This document shows, piece after piece, positions 7,369-18,413 of a stretch of DNA of 64,000 bases (positions are counted from its first letter, which is position 1; every line of letters begins with the position of its first letter). The stretch comes from an uncultured Ellagibacter sp. Lineage in GTDB: Bacteria; Actinomycetota; Coriobacteriia; Coriobacteriales; Eggerthellaceae. The position numbers and the translations under genes are program-made. The DNA lies in assembly GCA_934663775.1 (NCBI GenBank), contig CAKUKU010000001.1:62001-126000 (forward strand). Reading direction: 5' to 3'. The notes under the pieces were generated by a model that saw only the letters and a program-made list of their open reading frames with translations, was not told the DNA's origin and made no database searches.

Positions 7369-9831
7369 CTACCCGCGAACCTCGGCGCCCGTCGCCGAGC
7401 ACACCTTCTTCACCATGCGCTCGTGCGCCTTCTCCGCCTCGTCGCTCGTGAGCGTGCGGTCGGCGGCGCGGTAGGTGAGCGCATACGCCATCGACTTCTT
7501 GCCAGCGCCGAGACGCTTCTCGTCGCGATAGACGTCGAACAGGCGCACGTCTTCGAGCAGCTTTCCGCCGGCGGACGTCATGCACTGGACGAGTCGCTCG
7601 TGGGTGACGTCCTCATCGACGACGAACGCGATATCCATCGACACCGCGGGGAACGTGGGCACGTCAACGTAGTCGCGCGCCGGACGAGCCGCACGCTCGA
7701 GCGCCTCGAGGTCGAGCTCGAAGGCGACGACGGGGGCCGCCGCGTCGTAGGCCGCCACGGCGAGCGGATGGAGCTCGCCCACCCAGCCAAGCGACGTGCC
7801 GCCCGAGAGCATCTCGGCAGCGCGGCCGGGCTGCAGCTGCGGCGCCTCGTCGGCGGCGAGCGCCTTGAAGCGCACCTTGGGAAGCGCAAGCTCGCGCGCG
7901 AGGTTCTCGAGCACGCCCTTGCCGTCGAAGAAATCGTAGGGAGCGGGCGCCTCGTTCCATCCGGCGTCGCGCACGGCACCGGCCAAAACGCCGGCGAGCT
8001 TCTCGCGCTCCTTGGGCTTTTTCTTGCCCTCATGGGCGAAGAACACGCGGCCCATCTCGTAGAGCTGAATGTTCTTCACGCCGCGGTTCTGGTTGTGGGC
8101 GACAGAGCGCAGAAGGCCGGGGATGATGCTCTGGCGCATGACCGATTGCTCGGCGTTCATCGGGTTCAGAAGCTCAACCGCCTGACCTAAGCCCTCGAGC
8201 GGCAGGCGCAGACGCTCGATCTCGCTCGGCTCGGCGAACGAGTAGGTCATCGTCTCGTTCATGCCGCAGGCGCGCAGCGTGTCGTTGACCTTGTTCTTCA
8301 CGTGCTGCTCGTGGCTCACCGTGCCGAAGCGGCCGCGACCGCCGGGGAGCGTGGCCTCGATTTGGTCCATGCCGTAGAGGCGCAGCACTTCCTCGTAGAG
8401 GTCGATTTCGCGCGGCAGGTCGGGACGGAACGTCGGCGACGTGACCGCGAGCGTGTCGGCGTCCTCACCGTCTTCCACCTTGCAGCCCAGACGGCTGAGG
8501 ATCTCCACGATGAAGTCGCGGGAGATATCGGCGCCCATCATCGCGTTGAAGCGCGGGATGCGGAAGGTGAGGTGAGCCTCTTCGGAGACGTTCGGCCACT
8601 CGTCCACGATGCCCGTACCGCCGCCGATGGAGCCAGACACCTGACCGCCGGCGACTTCCACGATGAGCGCCGCCGCAGCAGCAGAGCGCTCCTCGATGCC
8701 GTGGTCGTCCACGCCGCGCTCGTAGCGCATGGAGCTCTCGGAGATGAGGCCCAGGTTGCGCGAGGTGCGCGAGGTGCGGCCCGGCTCGAAGGTCGCCGTC
8801 TCGAGCAGGATGTCGGTGGTCTCCTCGGTGACCTCGGTGTCGAGGCCACCCATAACGCCCGCGAGCGCCACAGGGCCGAGCTCGGGCGTGGCGATGACGG
8901 TCATGTCGGAAGTGAGCGTGCGCTCCACCTCGTCGAGCGTGGTGAACTTCGCGCCGTCGGCGGCCTCGCGGATCACCACATGGGCGTGCCCGTCTGCGCC
9001 TTTCAGCTTGTTCAGGTCGAAGGCGTGCAGCGGCTGGCCGAACAGGAACAGGATGTAGTTCGTCACGTCGACGATGTTGTTGATGGAGCGCTGTCCGATG
9101 GCAGCGAGGCGCTCGACCATCCAGTCAGGCGACGGGCCCACCTTCACGCCGCGGATGACGCGGGCGGAATAGCGCGGGCAGCGCACGGCGTCCTCGATGG
9201 TCACGTCGACGTCGTCGATGCCGTCGTCGGCAAGCTCAAGCTTCGCGGCCATCTCGTCGAGCGGGTTTTTCCAATCGCGGCGATACATCGCGCCCATCTC
9301 GCGCGCGAGCCCCACAATCGAAAGGCTGTCGGGGCGGTTCGGCGTGATCTCCAGGTCGAGCACCGTGTCGGTCAGCTTCAAGTAGTCGGCGATGGGAGTG
9401 CCCACCTGTGCGTCGTCGGGGAGGATCCAGATGCCCTCATGGTCGGAGCCGAGCCCCAGCTCGCGTCGCGAGCAGCACATGCCGGCACTCGCAACGCCGC
9501 GCAGCTTCGACTTCTTGATTTTGAAGTCGCCGGGGAGCACAGCCCCCACGGTCGCGACGGGAAGCTTGATTCCCGCCTTGATGTTCGGCGCGCCGCACAC
9601 GATCTGCACGGGCTCGCCCGCGCCCGTGTTCACCGTGACCACGTGCATGTGGTCAGAATCGGGATGCGGCTCGCAGGTCTCGACGTAGCCCACGACCACG
9701 CCGTCGAACGTGGCGCCGAGCACCTCGACGCCTTCGACGCCCGTGCCCGTGAGGTCGAGCTTGTCGCAGAGCGCCTTAGTGTTGGTCGGCACCTCCACGT
9801 ATTCGTTAAGCCATTTCAGCGATACTTTCAT
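7369..9831 (-). CDS. pheT: Phenylalanyl-tRNA synthetase beta subunit
   Basis: 820 residues, the usual bacterial length. Domain order is standard: N-terminal MKVSLKWLNEYV, tRNA-binding OB domain with VVGYVETCEPHPDSDHMHVVTVNTG, B3/B4 editing domains with the DVTNY segment, B5 domain, core fold, and a C-terminal ferredoxin-like anticodon-binding domain (DYVDVPTFPAVSMDIAFVVDE). Forms the alpha2-beta2 enzyme that charges tRNA-Phe. It follows pheS by 169 bp on the same strand and is expected to be transcribed from the same T-box-controlled leader. Confidence 0.98.
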   Translation of the reverse strand: MKVSLKWLNEYVEVPTNTKALCDKLDLTGTGVEGVEVLGATFDGVVVGYVETCEPHPDSDHMHVVTVNTGAGEPVQIVCGAPNIKAGIKLPVATVGAVLPGDFKIKKSKLRGVASAGMCCSRRELGLGSDHEGIWILPDDAQVGTPIADYLKLTDTVLDLEITPNRPDSLSIVGLAREMGAMYRRDWKNPLDEMAAKLELADDGIDDVDVTIEDAVRCPRYSARVIRGVKVGPSPDWMVERLAAIGQRSINNIVDVTNYILFLFGQPLHAFDLNKLKGADGHAHVVIREAADGAKFTTLDEVERTLTSDMTVIATPELGPVALAGVMGGLDTEVTEETTDILLETATFEPGRTSRTSRNLGLISESSMRYERGVDDHGIEERSAAAAALIVEVAGGQVSGSIGGGTGIVDEWPNVSEEAHLTFRIPRFNAMMGADISRDFIVEILSRLGCKVEDGEDADTLAVTSPTFRPDLPREIDLYEEVLRLYGMDQIEATLPGGRGRFGTVSHEQHVKNKVNDTLRACGMNETMTYSFAEPSEIERLRLPLEGLGQAVELLNPMNAEQSVMRQSIIPGLLRSVAHNQNRGVKNIQLYEMGRVFFAHEGKKKPKEREKLAGVLAGAVRDAGWNEAPAPYDFFDGKGVLENLARELALPKVRFKALAADEAPQLQPGRAAEMLSGGTSLGWVGELHPLAVAAYDAAAPVVAFELDLEALERAARPARDYVDVPTFPAVSMDIAFVVDEDVTHERLVQCMTSAGGKLLEDVRLFDVYRDEKRLGAGKKSMAYALTYRAADRTLTSDEAEKAHERMVKKVCSATGAEVRG

Positions 9832-9911
9832 GACTCTCTCTTTCTTGAATGTTCACTTCCGCAATTGGAGCTCGGCAGACATACGCCATGCTCAAACAGT
9901 CCTGACTCGCG

Positions 9912-9934
9912 CGAACAGCCCACTGGGCTGTTCG
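9912..9934 (-). other. Hairpin in the pheS-pheT gap
   Basis: The 169-bp gap between pheS and pheT contains GAACAGCCCA/TGGGCTGTTC, a 10-bp perfect stem with almost no loop, and no T-run. It is not a clear terminator; it may be an mRNA processing or stability structure. Confidence 0.4.
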
Positions 9935-10000
9935 GCTCGTGCGGAACTGCGCGTGGCGCACGCCCGCCGAGCTCGAGACAGGTTTCCCTTCGCCGTTCGA

Positions 10001-11083
10001 CTAGAACTGGCGCAGGAAGCGCATGTCGCCTTCGAGGAGCATGCGCAAGTCGGGCACGTTGTACTTCAGGCACGCCACGCGCTCGACGCCGACGCCGAAC
10101 GCGAAGCCGGAATACTCCTCCGGATCGATGCCCGACACGGTGAGCACGTTCGGGTCGACCATGCCGCAACCGAGGATTTCCAGCCAACCCGTGCCCTTGC
10201 ACATGCGGCAACGCTCGCCGTCGTGCAGATGCCCCGTGCCACCACACACGCCGCAGGAGACGTCGGCCTCAGCGGAGGGCTCGGTGAACGGGAAGTAGTG
10301 CGCGCGGAAACGGGTCTTGCGATCGGGCCCGAACATCTGCTTGCAGAAGTAGTCGAGCGTGCCCTTAAGGTCGCCGAACGAGATGCCCTTGTCGATGACC
10401 AGGCCCTCGATCTGGGTGAACTGCGGAAGATGCGAGGGGTCGGCAACATCGCGGCGGTACACCTTGCCCGGCGCGATGATGTAGATCGGCGGCTTCTGGT
10501 CCTCCATCACGTGCACCTGCACACCGGAGGTCTGCGTGCGCAGGAGCACGTCGGACTCGCCGCGAACAGACGACGCCTCGCCCGAGAGGTCGCGCACGTA
10601 GAACGTGTCCTGCATCGAGCGGGACGGATGGTCCTTCGGGGCGTTCAGCGCCTCGAAGTTGTAGTAGTCGGTCTCGACCTCGGGGCCGTGGACGACGGTG
10701 TAGCCCAGGCCGAGGAAGATTTCCGACACCTCGTCGGTGATCGCGTTGATCAGATGGCGCGTGCCCATCTGTTGCGCGCGGCCGGGCAGCGTGACGTCAA
10801 CGGCGCTTGCGTCGATCGCGGCTTCCATCTCGGCTGCCGCGAGCTTCTTCTTGCGCGCTTCGAGCGCCTCTTCCACCACGTTGCGCACCTCGTTGACCGT
10901 CTTGCCAACAACGGCGCGCTCCTCCTTCGCGACCTTGCCCATGCCGCGCAGGTAGCCCGTAAGCGTGCCCGCTTTGCCGAGCACCGCCACACGCACGCTC
11001 TCGAGCGCCGCCGACGTGTCGGCTTCCGCGATGCGCGCAAGGGTTTGCTCACGCAGTTGCGCGAGCTCGTCCGTGATCGCCAT
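10001..11083 (-). CDS. pheS: Phenylalanyl-tRNA synthetase alpha subunit
   Basis: 360 residues. N-terminal coiled coil (MAITDELAQLREQTLARI), then the class II catalytic core with motif 2 (ADPSHLPQFTQIEGLVIDKG), motif 3 (GFAFGVGVERVACLKY) and the DDxRxF-like end (LEGDMRFLRQF). The open frame extends 69 codons upstream, but that part is T-box leader; the ATG at 11081-11083 has an AGAGGTGAAGGTG Shine-Dalgarno region and the family N-terminus. A CxxC..CxxC pair (CGVCGG, CRMCKG) near residues 285-310 could bind zinc. Confidence 0.97.
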   Translation of the reverse strand: MAITDELAQLREQTLARIAEADTSAALESVRVAVLGKAGTLTGYLRGMGKVAKEERAVVGKTVNEVRNVVEEALEARKKKLAAAEMEAAIDASAVDVTLPGRAQQMGTRHLINAITDEVSEIFLGLGYTVVHGPEVETDYYNFEALNAPKDHPSRSMQDTFYVRDLSGEASSVRGESDVLLRTQTSGVQVHVMEDQKPPIYIIAPGKVYRRDVADPSHLPQFTQIEGLVIDKGISFGDLKGTLDYFCKQMFGPDRKTRFRAHYFPFTEPSAEADVSCGVCGGTGHLHDGERCRMCKGTGWLEILGCGMVDPNVLTVSGIDPEEYSGFAFGVGVERVACLKYNVPDLRMLLEGDMRFLRQF

Positions 11084-11141
11084 AATCACCTTCACCTCTC
11101 GTATCGAGCGCCTCATCTGGCCCAAAGGGCGCTCCGCCAAT

Positions 11142-11480
11142 AAAAAAGGGCTTGCCATCTCGCCCCGGAAGGCGCGTGCTTTCGCATTCGCCTTCACTTC
11201 CAAGGACGAGAGACAAGCCCTCGCGGTACCACCCTGGTTGACGCCTTCCCCCGGCAACGCGACCTGCTGCGCCGCCCGAGAGGCATCCACTCGTTTTGCC
11301 TGATGACGGGGGCAGGCCGTCGCGCCCTACTTCGCCGTCTCGCGGGATTGCCCCGCGTCCGTGTTCAGACGCGCTGCTCGGAAGGGAATCGCACGCCGCT
11401 TACGCTTGGGGCCTTTCAGCCGATGAGCCCCATCTCTGGAAGCTTCGCCTTGCGTGCGCTGTCTTCGTCTGCGCATGTGG
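11142..11480 (-). promoter_or_regulatory. T-box riboswitch leader of pheST (Phe specifier)
   Basis: On the minus strand the T-box sequence AGGGTGGTACCGCG (11222-11235) is followed by a terminator whose arms are GGGCTTGTCTCTCG and CGAGATGGCAAGCCC ending in T6 (11142-11147). Upstream, a Stem I distal element (CAGAGATGGGGC, GGCTGAAAGG) precedes the specifier loop, where TTC at 11386-11388 (Phe codon) is followed four bases later by CCGAG. Uncharged tRNA-Phe is expected to pair with both sites and permit read-through into pheS. A TATACT at 11486-11491 may be the -10 box. Confidence 0.93.
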
Positions 11481-11711
11481 GAGGAAGTATAGCGCAAGGA
11501 AGCCCGCCATGGGGAAAATCCACAACGCGAAACGCGAGGAGCGAGGAGCGGCCCGGCAAAGGGGCGGGCGCGATAACCGCTGGAAGCAACAGGCCCCCAC
11601 GTAGGACAACCGAAGCCAACATAGAGGGGGATTCGTCGACTCGAAAAGCCGCCGAAACAGGCACGTGCTACCATGGGCTCCTGTCCGATTGCTCGGGAAG
11701 GAGCCCTTTTT

Positions 11712-12386
11712 ATGCGCGATGCGTCCTTGTGCAATTCTGCCGCCGGGCGGAAGAGTGCGCCCTCGACGGGCGCCTCGCCGGCGAGCCCGCAGATGCACAT
11801 CCGCCTTGCCTCGGCCGACGACGCGGACGGCATCCGCGCGGTGTACGCCCCCTTCGTCGACACGCCCGTGACTTTCGAGGAGGAAGTGCCCGCGCGCGAG
11901 GTTTTCCATGCGCGCATCGCGGGCATTTGCGAGAAACACCCCTGTCTCGTTGCCTGCGTGGATGGGCGCATCGTCGGGTTCGCTTACGCACATGAGCTGC
12001 GTGAACGCGTTGCCTTTCAATGGAACGCCGAGCTTTCCGTCTACCTTGCACCCGTCGCACAGGGGCGCGGGCTGGGGAGCCGCCTGTATGCGGCGCTCAT
12101 CGAGCTTTTGCGCCTTTCCGGGGTGAAGGCGGTCTACGGCGTGGTGACCTCCCCCAACTCCGCGAGCGAGCGCTTGCACCGCGCATTCGGGTTCGCGCTT
12201 ATGGGTGTGCAGCCGCATGCGGGCTTCACCTGCGGCGCATGGCACGATGTTAGCTGGTACGTTCGCGAGATCGCACCCTTCGAGGACGCGCCCGCACCGC
12301 CTGCGCCCTTCCCCCGCTTCGCAAGCGAGCACCCCGAGCTCGTAGATTTGGTGCTCCAGGAAGCCAATCGAGCGTTCTCAAATTGA
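11712..12386 (+). CDS. GNAT N-acetyltransferase, phosphinothricin-acetyltransferase-like
   Basis: 224 residues from the ATG at 11712, chosen for its SD (GGAAGGAGCC, 5-base spacer). The GNAT fold starts near residue 28 (MHIRLASADDADGIRAVYAPFVDTPVTFE) and has the acetyl-CoA loop VAQGRGLGSRLYAAL (Q/R-x-x-G-x-G/A) and the SERLHRAFGF segment typical of Pat/YncA-type enzymes, which acetylate small amines or methionine analogues. A C-terminal extension of ~45 residues (FEDAPAPPAPFPRF...) is outside the domain. Monocistronic, divergent from pheST. Confidence 0.85.
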   Translation: MRDASLCNSAAGRKSAPSTGASPASPQMHIRLASADDADGIRAVYAPFVDTPVTFEEEVPAREVFHARIAGICEKHPCLVACVDGRIVGFAYAHELRERVAFQWNAELSVYLAPVAQGRGLGSRLYAALIELLRLSGVKAVYGVVTSPNSASERLHRAFGFALMGVQPHAGFTCGAWHDVSWYVREIAPFEDAPAPPAPFPRFASEHPELVDLVLQEANRAFSN

Positions 12387-12397
12387 AACATTTGAGG

Positions 12398-12576
12398 AAG
12401 TGGTCACGAATCCGCGTTATGCGCATTCCAAATCGCGCAGAAACTGCCAATCGCGCGGAATCGACACGTACATGTGAGAATTATTCAACATGTCAACGTT
12501 GACTGAGCATCATTCGCACCATGTTGTTCAAAGAGCACAGCGCTCGAATGCGCATAACGCGGATTCGTGACCACTT
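12398..12576. repeat. 179-bp element bounded by perfect 31-bp inverted repeats
   Basis: Bases 12398-12428 (AAGTGGTCACGAATCCGCG...) recur exactly as the reverse complement at 12546-12576. The 117-bp interior has no gene and contains a GTCAACGTTGAC palindrome. The right arm is followed by extra T residues. No target-site duplication is obvious. It looks like a small non-autonomous element (MITE-like) or a large structured RNA; its ends share GTGGTCA with the repeat family at 20468, 23250 and 51492. Confidence 0.75.
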
Positions 12577-12601
12577 TTTTGCGCTCCAGCGTTTCGAGCC
12601 C

Positions 12602-12645
12602 CCAAAAACGCGGGGGCGCGCCGCTTTATTCAAGCAGCGCGCCCC
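12602..12645 (-). terminator. Terminator after the symporter gene
   Basis: On the minus strand a stem GGGGCGCGC...GCGCGCCCC with an inner AGC/GCT pair is followed by CGCGTTTTTGG. It lies 30 bp past the stop of the symporter gene. Confidence 0.7.
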
Positions 12646-12674
12646 ATTATTTGCGGAATGCAGTTTCTGCTAGG

Positions 12675-14084
12675 CTACTCCTCCGCTGAGGCGCCGGTGA
12701 TACGCGCCGCGGGATCGGCGAACATATCGCGGTCAAGCGTTTTGTTCACGTTGGCGGATGTGACGCCCGCAACCATAGAGTCGCTCACGTTGAGAGCGGT
12801 GCGGCCCATGTCGATGAGCGGCTCAACCGACGCCATAAGGCCCACGATCTCGATCGGCAGGCCCATAGTGCCGAGCACGATGAGGCTTGCGAACGTGGCG
12901 CCGCCGCCAACGCCTGCCACGCCGAACGAGCTTATCACGATGATGGCGATCAGCATGATCACCCACGTCGGGTCGAACACGTTGATGCCGACGGTCGGCG
13001 CGATGAGCGTCGCCATCATGGCCGGATAGATGCCCGCGCAGCCGTTCTGGCCAATGGACATGCCGAAGCTCGCGGCGAAGTTCGCCGTAGCCTCGTCAAC
13101 ACCGAGCGCCTTCGACTGCGTCTCGATGTTCATAGGCAGCGCGCCCGCGCTCGTGCGCGACACGAACGCGAAGGACAGCACGGGGAACGCCTTCTTCAGG
13201 TACGTGACGGGGTTCACGCGGTTCGCCGCCAGGATAATCAAATGCACGATGAACATCGCGATGATTGCCACATACGAGAAGATGATGAACTTGCCCAGAT
13301 CGACGATTGCCGCGAAATCACTCGTGGCCATGACGTTCGCGATGAGCGCCATGACGCCGTAGGGGGTGAGTCCGATGACCATCTTCACGATGCACATGAC
13401 GATACCGTAGAGGCTGTCGATGATGCGACGGAAGAAATCGGCCTGTTCAGAGTCGCGATTGCGCAGCTTCAAGTAAGCCATGCCCACGATAGCCGAGAAG
13501 ATGACCACGGCGATGGTCGACGTCGAGCGGGTGCCCGCCAAGTCGGAGAAGACATTCGTCGGGATGAACGACAGGATGGTCTGCGGAATCGTGGTATCGG
13601 CGACTTTGTCCGAGCGCGTTTGCAGCGCATCGAGCTTCGACGCGTCGACCGTGCCCTGCGTGAAGTCGGCGCCTGCCAGGCCCGAGAACGCGATCGTCGC
13701 CCAGCCGAACACGGAAGCGATGGCGACCGTGCCCAAAAGCACCGCGAGCACAGACACGCCGATCCGGCCCAGGTTCTCCGTTGCCTTCGTGCGCGTGAAC
13801 GCGCCGACGATAGCCACGAAGATGAGCGGCATCACGAGCATCTTCAGCAGGCTGATGTAGCCTGTGCCCACAAGCGACATCCAGTCGAGCGCGCACTTCG
13901 CGGCATCGGACCCGCGTCCGAGCGAGAGCTGCATCGCCACGCCGAGCACGATGCCCGCGCCGAGTGCGGAGAACACGCGCACCGTGAAGGAAAGGCCCTT
14001 GTTCTTCATGAATTTCAACGCCGCGAGCAACGCGACGAAGACGACCAACACAACGGCGACCGCCGCCCCCACCTCAAATGACAT
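12675..14084 (-). CDS. Dicarboxylate/amino acid:cation symporter (TcyP/YdjN-like cystine transporter)
   Basis: 469 residues, polytopic membrane protein of the DAACS family. Family marks include FVSRTSAGALPMNIETQ (serine-rich reentrant loop region), SIGQNGCAGIYPAMMA and GVAGVGGGATFASLIVLGTMGLP. The wording of these motifs matches the L-cystine uptake TcyP/YdjN subgroup better than glutamate (GltP) or C4-dicarboxylate (DctA) carriers. Transcribed alone; a GC-rich terminator follows. The exact substrate is inferred from motif similarity only. Confidence 0.85.
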   Translation of the reverse strand: MSFEVGAAVAVVLVVFVALLAALKFMKNKGLSFTVRVFSALGAGIVLGVAMQLSLGRGSDAAKCALDWMSLVGTGYISLLKMLVMPLIFVAIVGAFTRTKATENLGRIGVSVLAVLLGTVAIASVFGWATIAFSGLAGADFTQGTVDASKLDALQTRSDKVADTTIPQTILSFIPTNVFSDLAGTRSTSTIAVVIFSAIVGMAYLKLRNRDSEQADFFRRIIDSLYGIVMCIVKMVIGLTPYGVMALIANVMATSDFAAIVDLGKFIIFSYVAIIAMFIVHLIILAANRVNPVTYLKKAFPVLSFAFVSRTSAGALPMNIETQSKALGVDEATANFAASFGMSIGQNGCAGIYPAMMATLIAPTVGINVFDPTWVIMLIAIIVISSFGVAGVGGGATFASLIVLGTMGLPIEIVGLMASVEPLIDMGRTALNVSDSMVAGVTSANVNKTLDRDMFADPAARITGASAEE

Positions 14085-14174
14085 TGAGCATACTCCTTTG
14101 GTACCTCGTTCTCGTCTAGCACGAGGAAGAATTATGCTCCTTATAGCCTATATATTCAATAGGAATTGTGAGAA

Positions 14175-15029
14175 TTAGCCCAGGAATTCGGTGGATCCCG
14201 CCACCTTGAGCGTGAAGCTCTCGGCGAGCGACGCGTCTTCCATTATGAAGCGCGCATCGCTGCAGACCACCGTCGTGACGCTCGCGTTTTCGATCTTGAG
14301 AGGGTCGTTCACGCGAGCGGGGTCGAGCAAGTACATGACAGAGCGAATGACAAACGAGTGCGTGACCACGAGCACGTTGCCGCCGCCCGAGCGCGCCGCC
14401 CTTCGAGCCGCGTCGTTGCAGAAGCTGGTGAGGCGCGCCGCAATACGCTCCCAGCCCTCCGCCTTGCCGGACTTATCCCAGCGCTTGATGGCATCGGCCG
14501 TTTCGGGGAGGCGCACGTTGAGCTCCTCGAAGGACATGTCGTGCCCAAAGCCCTCGTTGAGCGCATCGCGCATGAGCGTGCCGGGGCGACCCTCCAAATC
14601 GCCGTAGCACCACTCGCGAATGCGAGGGTCCTGCTCAAGCGACGGCACTGCTAGCCGGGGATTCTCCTCGCTGCGCGCCAAAAGCAGCTCGTTCGCCGTT
14701 TGAACCGCGCGACCCAAATCGCTCGAATACGCCGCCGCGAATTCGATGCCAGCCCGTGCGAGCCCTCGCCCGCACGCCCGCGCGTCGCGCACGCCAGCCG
14801 CGGTCAAAGGCGCGTTGCACCAACCCTGGACCAGGTGGTTCAGGTTGTATTCCGTCTGCCCATGTCGCACGATGTAGAAGGTGACGGGCGCGTCTTTGCC
14901 GAGGGAAGGCGCAGCGGCAGATGCCGCTTCGCCCCGCGAAACCGCGAAATGCCCATCGCCCGCAGACGCTGCCGAGTTGTCGGGAACCCAGGCGCCGCTC
15001 TCCCCGCCCGCCATGTTGGAATCAATCAT
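14175..15029 (-). CDS. Histidine phosphatase family protein (phosphoglycerate-mutase-like)
   Basis: 284 residues. The catalytic RHG motif is in FYIVRHGQTEYN (near residue 53), with the second histidine in LVVTHSFVIRS and a conserved Glu in IREWCYGDLEGRP. The first ~45 residues are a low-complexity Ala/Gly/Ser tail with no signal peptide. Acts on small phosphorylated metabolites; substrate not determinable. SD AAGGACC precedes the ATG, nine bases after the secreted DPBB gene upstream, so the two are likely co-transcribed. Confidence 0.88.
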   Translation of the reverse strand: MIDSNMAGGESGAWVPDNSAASAGDGHFAVSRGEAASAAAPSLGKDAPVTFYIVRHGQTEYNLNHLVQGWCNAPLTAAGVRDARACGRGLARAGIEFAAAYSSDLGRAVQTANELLLARSEENPRLAVPSLEQDPRIREWCYGDLEGRPGTLMRDALNEGFGHDMSFEELNVRLPETADAIKRWDKSGKAEGWERIAARLTSFCNDAARRAARSGGGNVLVVTHSFVIRSVMYLLDPARVNDPLKIENASVTTVVCSDARFIMEDASLAESFTLKVAGSTEFLG

Positions 15030-15038
15030 TTCGGGTCC

Positions 15039-16148
15039 TTACAAAATGCGGTAACTCACCGTGCGCAGGCCCCAGTCACTGCACGACGAGTAGCCGAACG
15101 CCTTCCACACGCCCGGCTGCAAGTCGAGCGAACGGCTTCCGCCGCCCATGCCGCCGCAATCGTTGATCGTGGCGTATACGGTCATGCCGTTGTAGGAAAT
15201 CTGCACAGTGCGGCCGAAATAGTCCTCGTAGTTCGGCCAGGACATGGGAACGGCCACGCCCATCGAAGAATCGTCGCACACATCCCCCATCGCCGTCGTT
15301 CCGGGATTGGGCGTGTAGGGGTCGGTCGATCCGCCATACGCCGAGGCCACGCCCGTCTTCCAGCCGGAACCGCTGTCGGGCTCGGGGTCGGGATCGGGCG
15401 CTACGGGCGTCGTGTCGGGCACGACCTCCTGGCGATTCGTGGTGTTCGCCTTGTCGGAAACGCCGGCATTGCCGTCGGTCTTCTGACTGGCCGAGGCCGA
15501 ATTCGCCATGCTACTCGCCTGCGCCTCAAGCGCTGCCAAGCGATCCGCCTCCGCATCCTTGGCGTTTTGCAGCTTGGACTGCGCCTGAGAGACGACGGCC
15601 TCCGCCTGCTGCTTCGTCTTGTCGAGCTCGCTTAAAGCGCGCGTCTGCGACTCCTTTTGCGCGTTCAGCTCGGAGGTGATGCCGTCGAGCGTGGCGACTC
15701 GCGCCTTCTGTTCCTCGACCTCGTCGGCCTGCGCTTGGAGAATCGAGCCCGCGTACACGACGTTGCGCGTGAGCTCGTCGAAGGAGGACGACCCTAAGAT
15801 CAGCATGAGCATCGAGCCCGCCGAGGGTGAACGATACTCGTTGCGAGCGGCGACGCCGAGCGTTTGGCGACCCGCAATCACCGCCTGCTGCGCCTTGAGG
15901 GCCTCGGCGGCCGTGGAGTCGATTTGCCCCTGGATGGAAGCGAGCTCGGAGTTTATCTTGTTGTACTCGTCGGTGATGGATTCCATCTGCACCTCGGCGG
16001 CATCGAGTGCCGCCTGCGCATCGGATACGTCGTCCGCAAGCGCGGCCGCAGGGGAAAGCGACAGGGCGAGCATCGCGCTCATCACCGTTGCACGAACGGC
16101 TGAGGCGAAGCGTTTCACCTGTTCAGACACTTGATAGTGCTCTCTCAC
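15039..16148 (-). CDS. Secreted coiled-coil protein with C-terminal double-psi beta-barrel (RlpA/3D-like)
   Basis: 369 residues from a GTG start at 16146-16148, preferred because GGAAGGATTTTG provides an SD and a signal peptide follows at once (hydrophobic VMSAMLALSLSPAAALA, cleavage before DD). Residues ~40-200 are coiled coil like the N-terminal part of CwlO/RipA-type peptidoglycan hydrolases; then a Pro/Asp linker (PVAPDPDPEPDSGSG); then a ~100-residue domain with WKTGVASAYGG, VYATINDCGGMGGGSRSLDL and a C-terminal strand, as in double-psi barrels of lytic transglycosylases. Probably acts on peptidoglycan. The catalytic Asp of INDCG is present. Confidence 0.8.
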   Translation of the reverse strand: MREHYQVSEQVKRFASAVRATVMSAMLALSLSPAAALADDVSDAQAALDAAEVQMESITDEYNKINSELASIQGQIDSTAAEALKAQQAVIAGRQTLGVAARNEYRSPSAGSMLMLILGSSSFDELTRNVVYAGSILQAQADEVEEQKARVATLDGITSELNAQKESQTRALSELDKTKQQAEAVVSQAQSKLQNAKDAEADRLAALEAQASSMANSASASQKTDGNAGVSDKANTTNRQEVVPDTTPVAPDPDPEPDSGSGWKTGVASAYGGSTDPYTPNPGTTAMGDVCDDSSMGVAVPMSWPNYEDYFGRTVQISYNGMTVYATINDCGGMGGGSRSLDLQPGVWKAFGYSSCSDWGLRTVSYRIL

Positions 16149-16220
16149 CAAAATCCTTCCAGCGGCCAATAGAACGCATGCGGCGCGCGCATCGCACAGG
16201 AGCGACGTGCTTGCCACATG

Positions 16221-16244
16221 AAAAACGCCCCCTGAGGGGACGCT
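16221..16244 (-). terminator. Terminator after the ArsM-ArsS fusion gene
   Basis: On the minus strand GCGTCCCCTCAGGGGGCG followed by TTTTTC, a compact stem with T-run, 120 bp past the fusion gene stop and before the secreted DPBB gene start. Confidence 0.65.
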
Positions 16245-16366
16245 TCTTGCGATTTAGTATGCCTAAAGCGTTCCCCTGTGGCAAGAGAAACGGCACAATC
16301 AACACGAGCGCCGGCCCGGCCCGGCAAACCGCGCGCCGACTCGCGAAAGCCAGCGCGCCTGCCCTC

Positions 16367-18412
<2,046 letters not shown>

Positions 18413-18413
18413 A

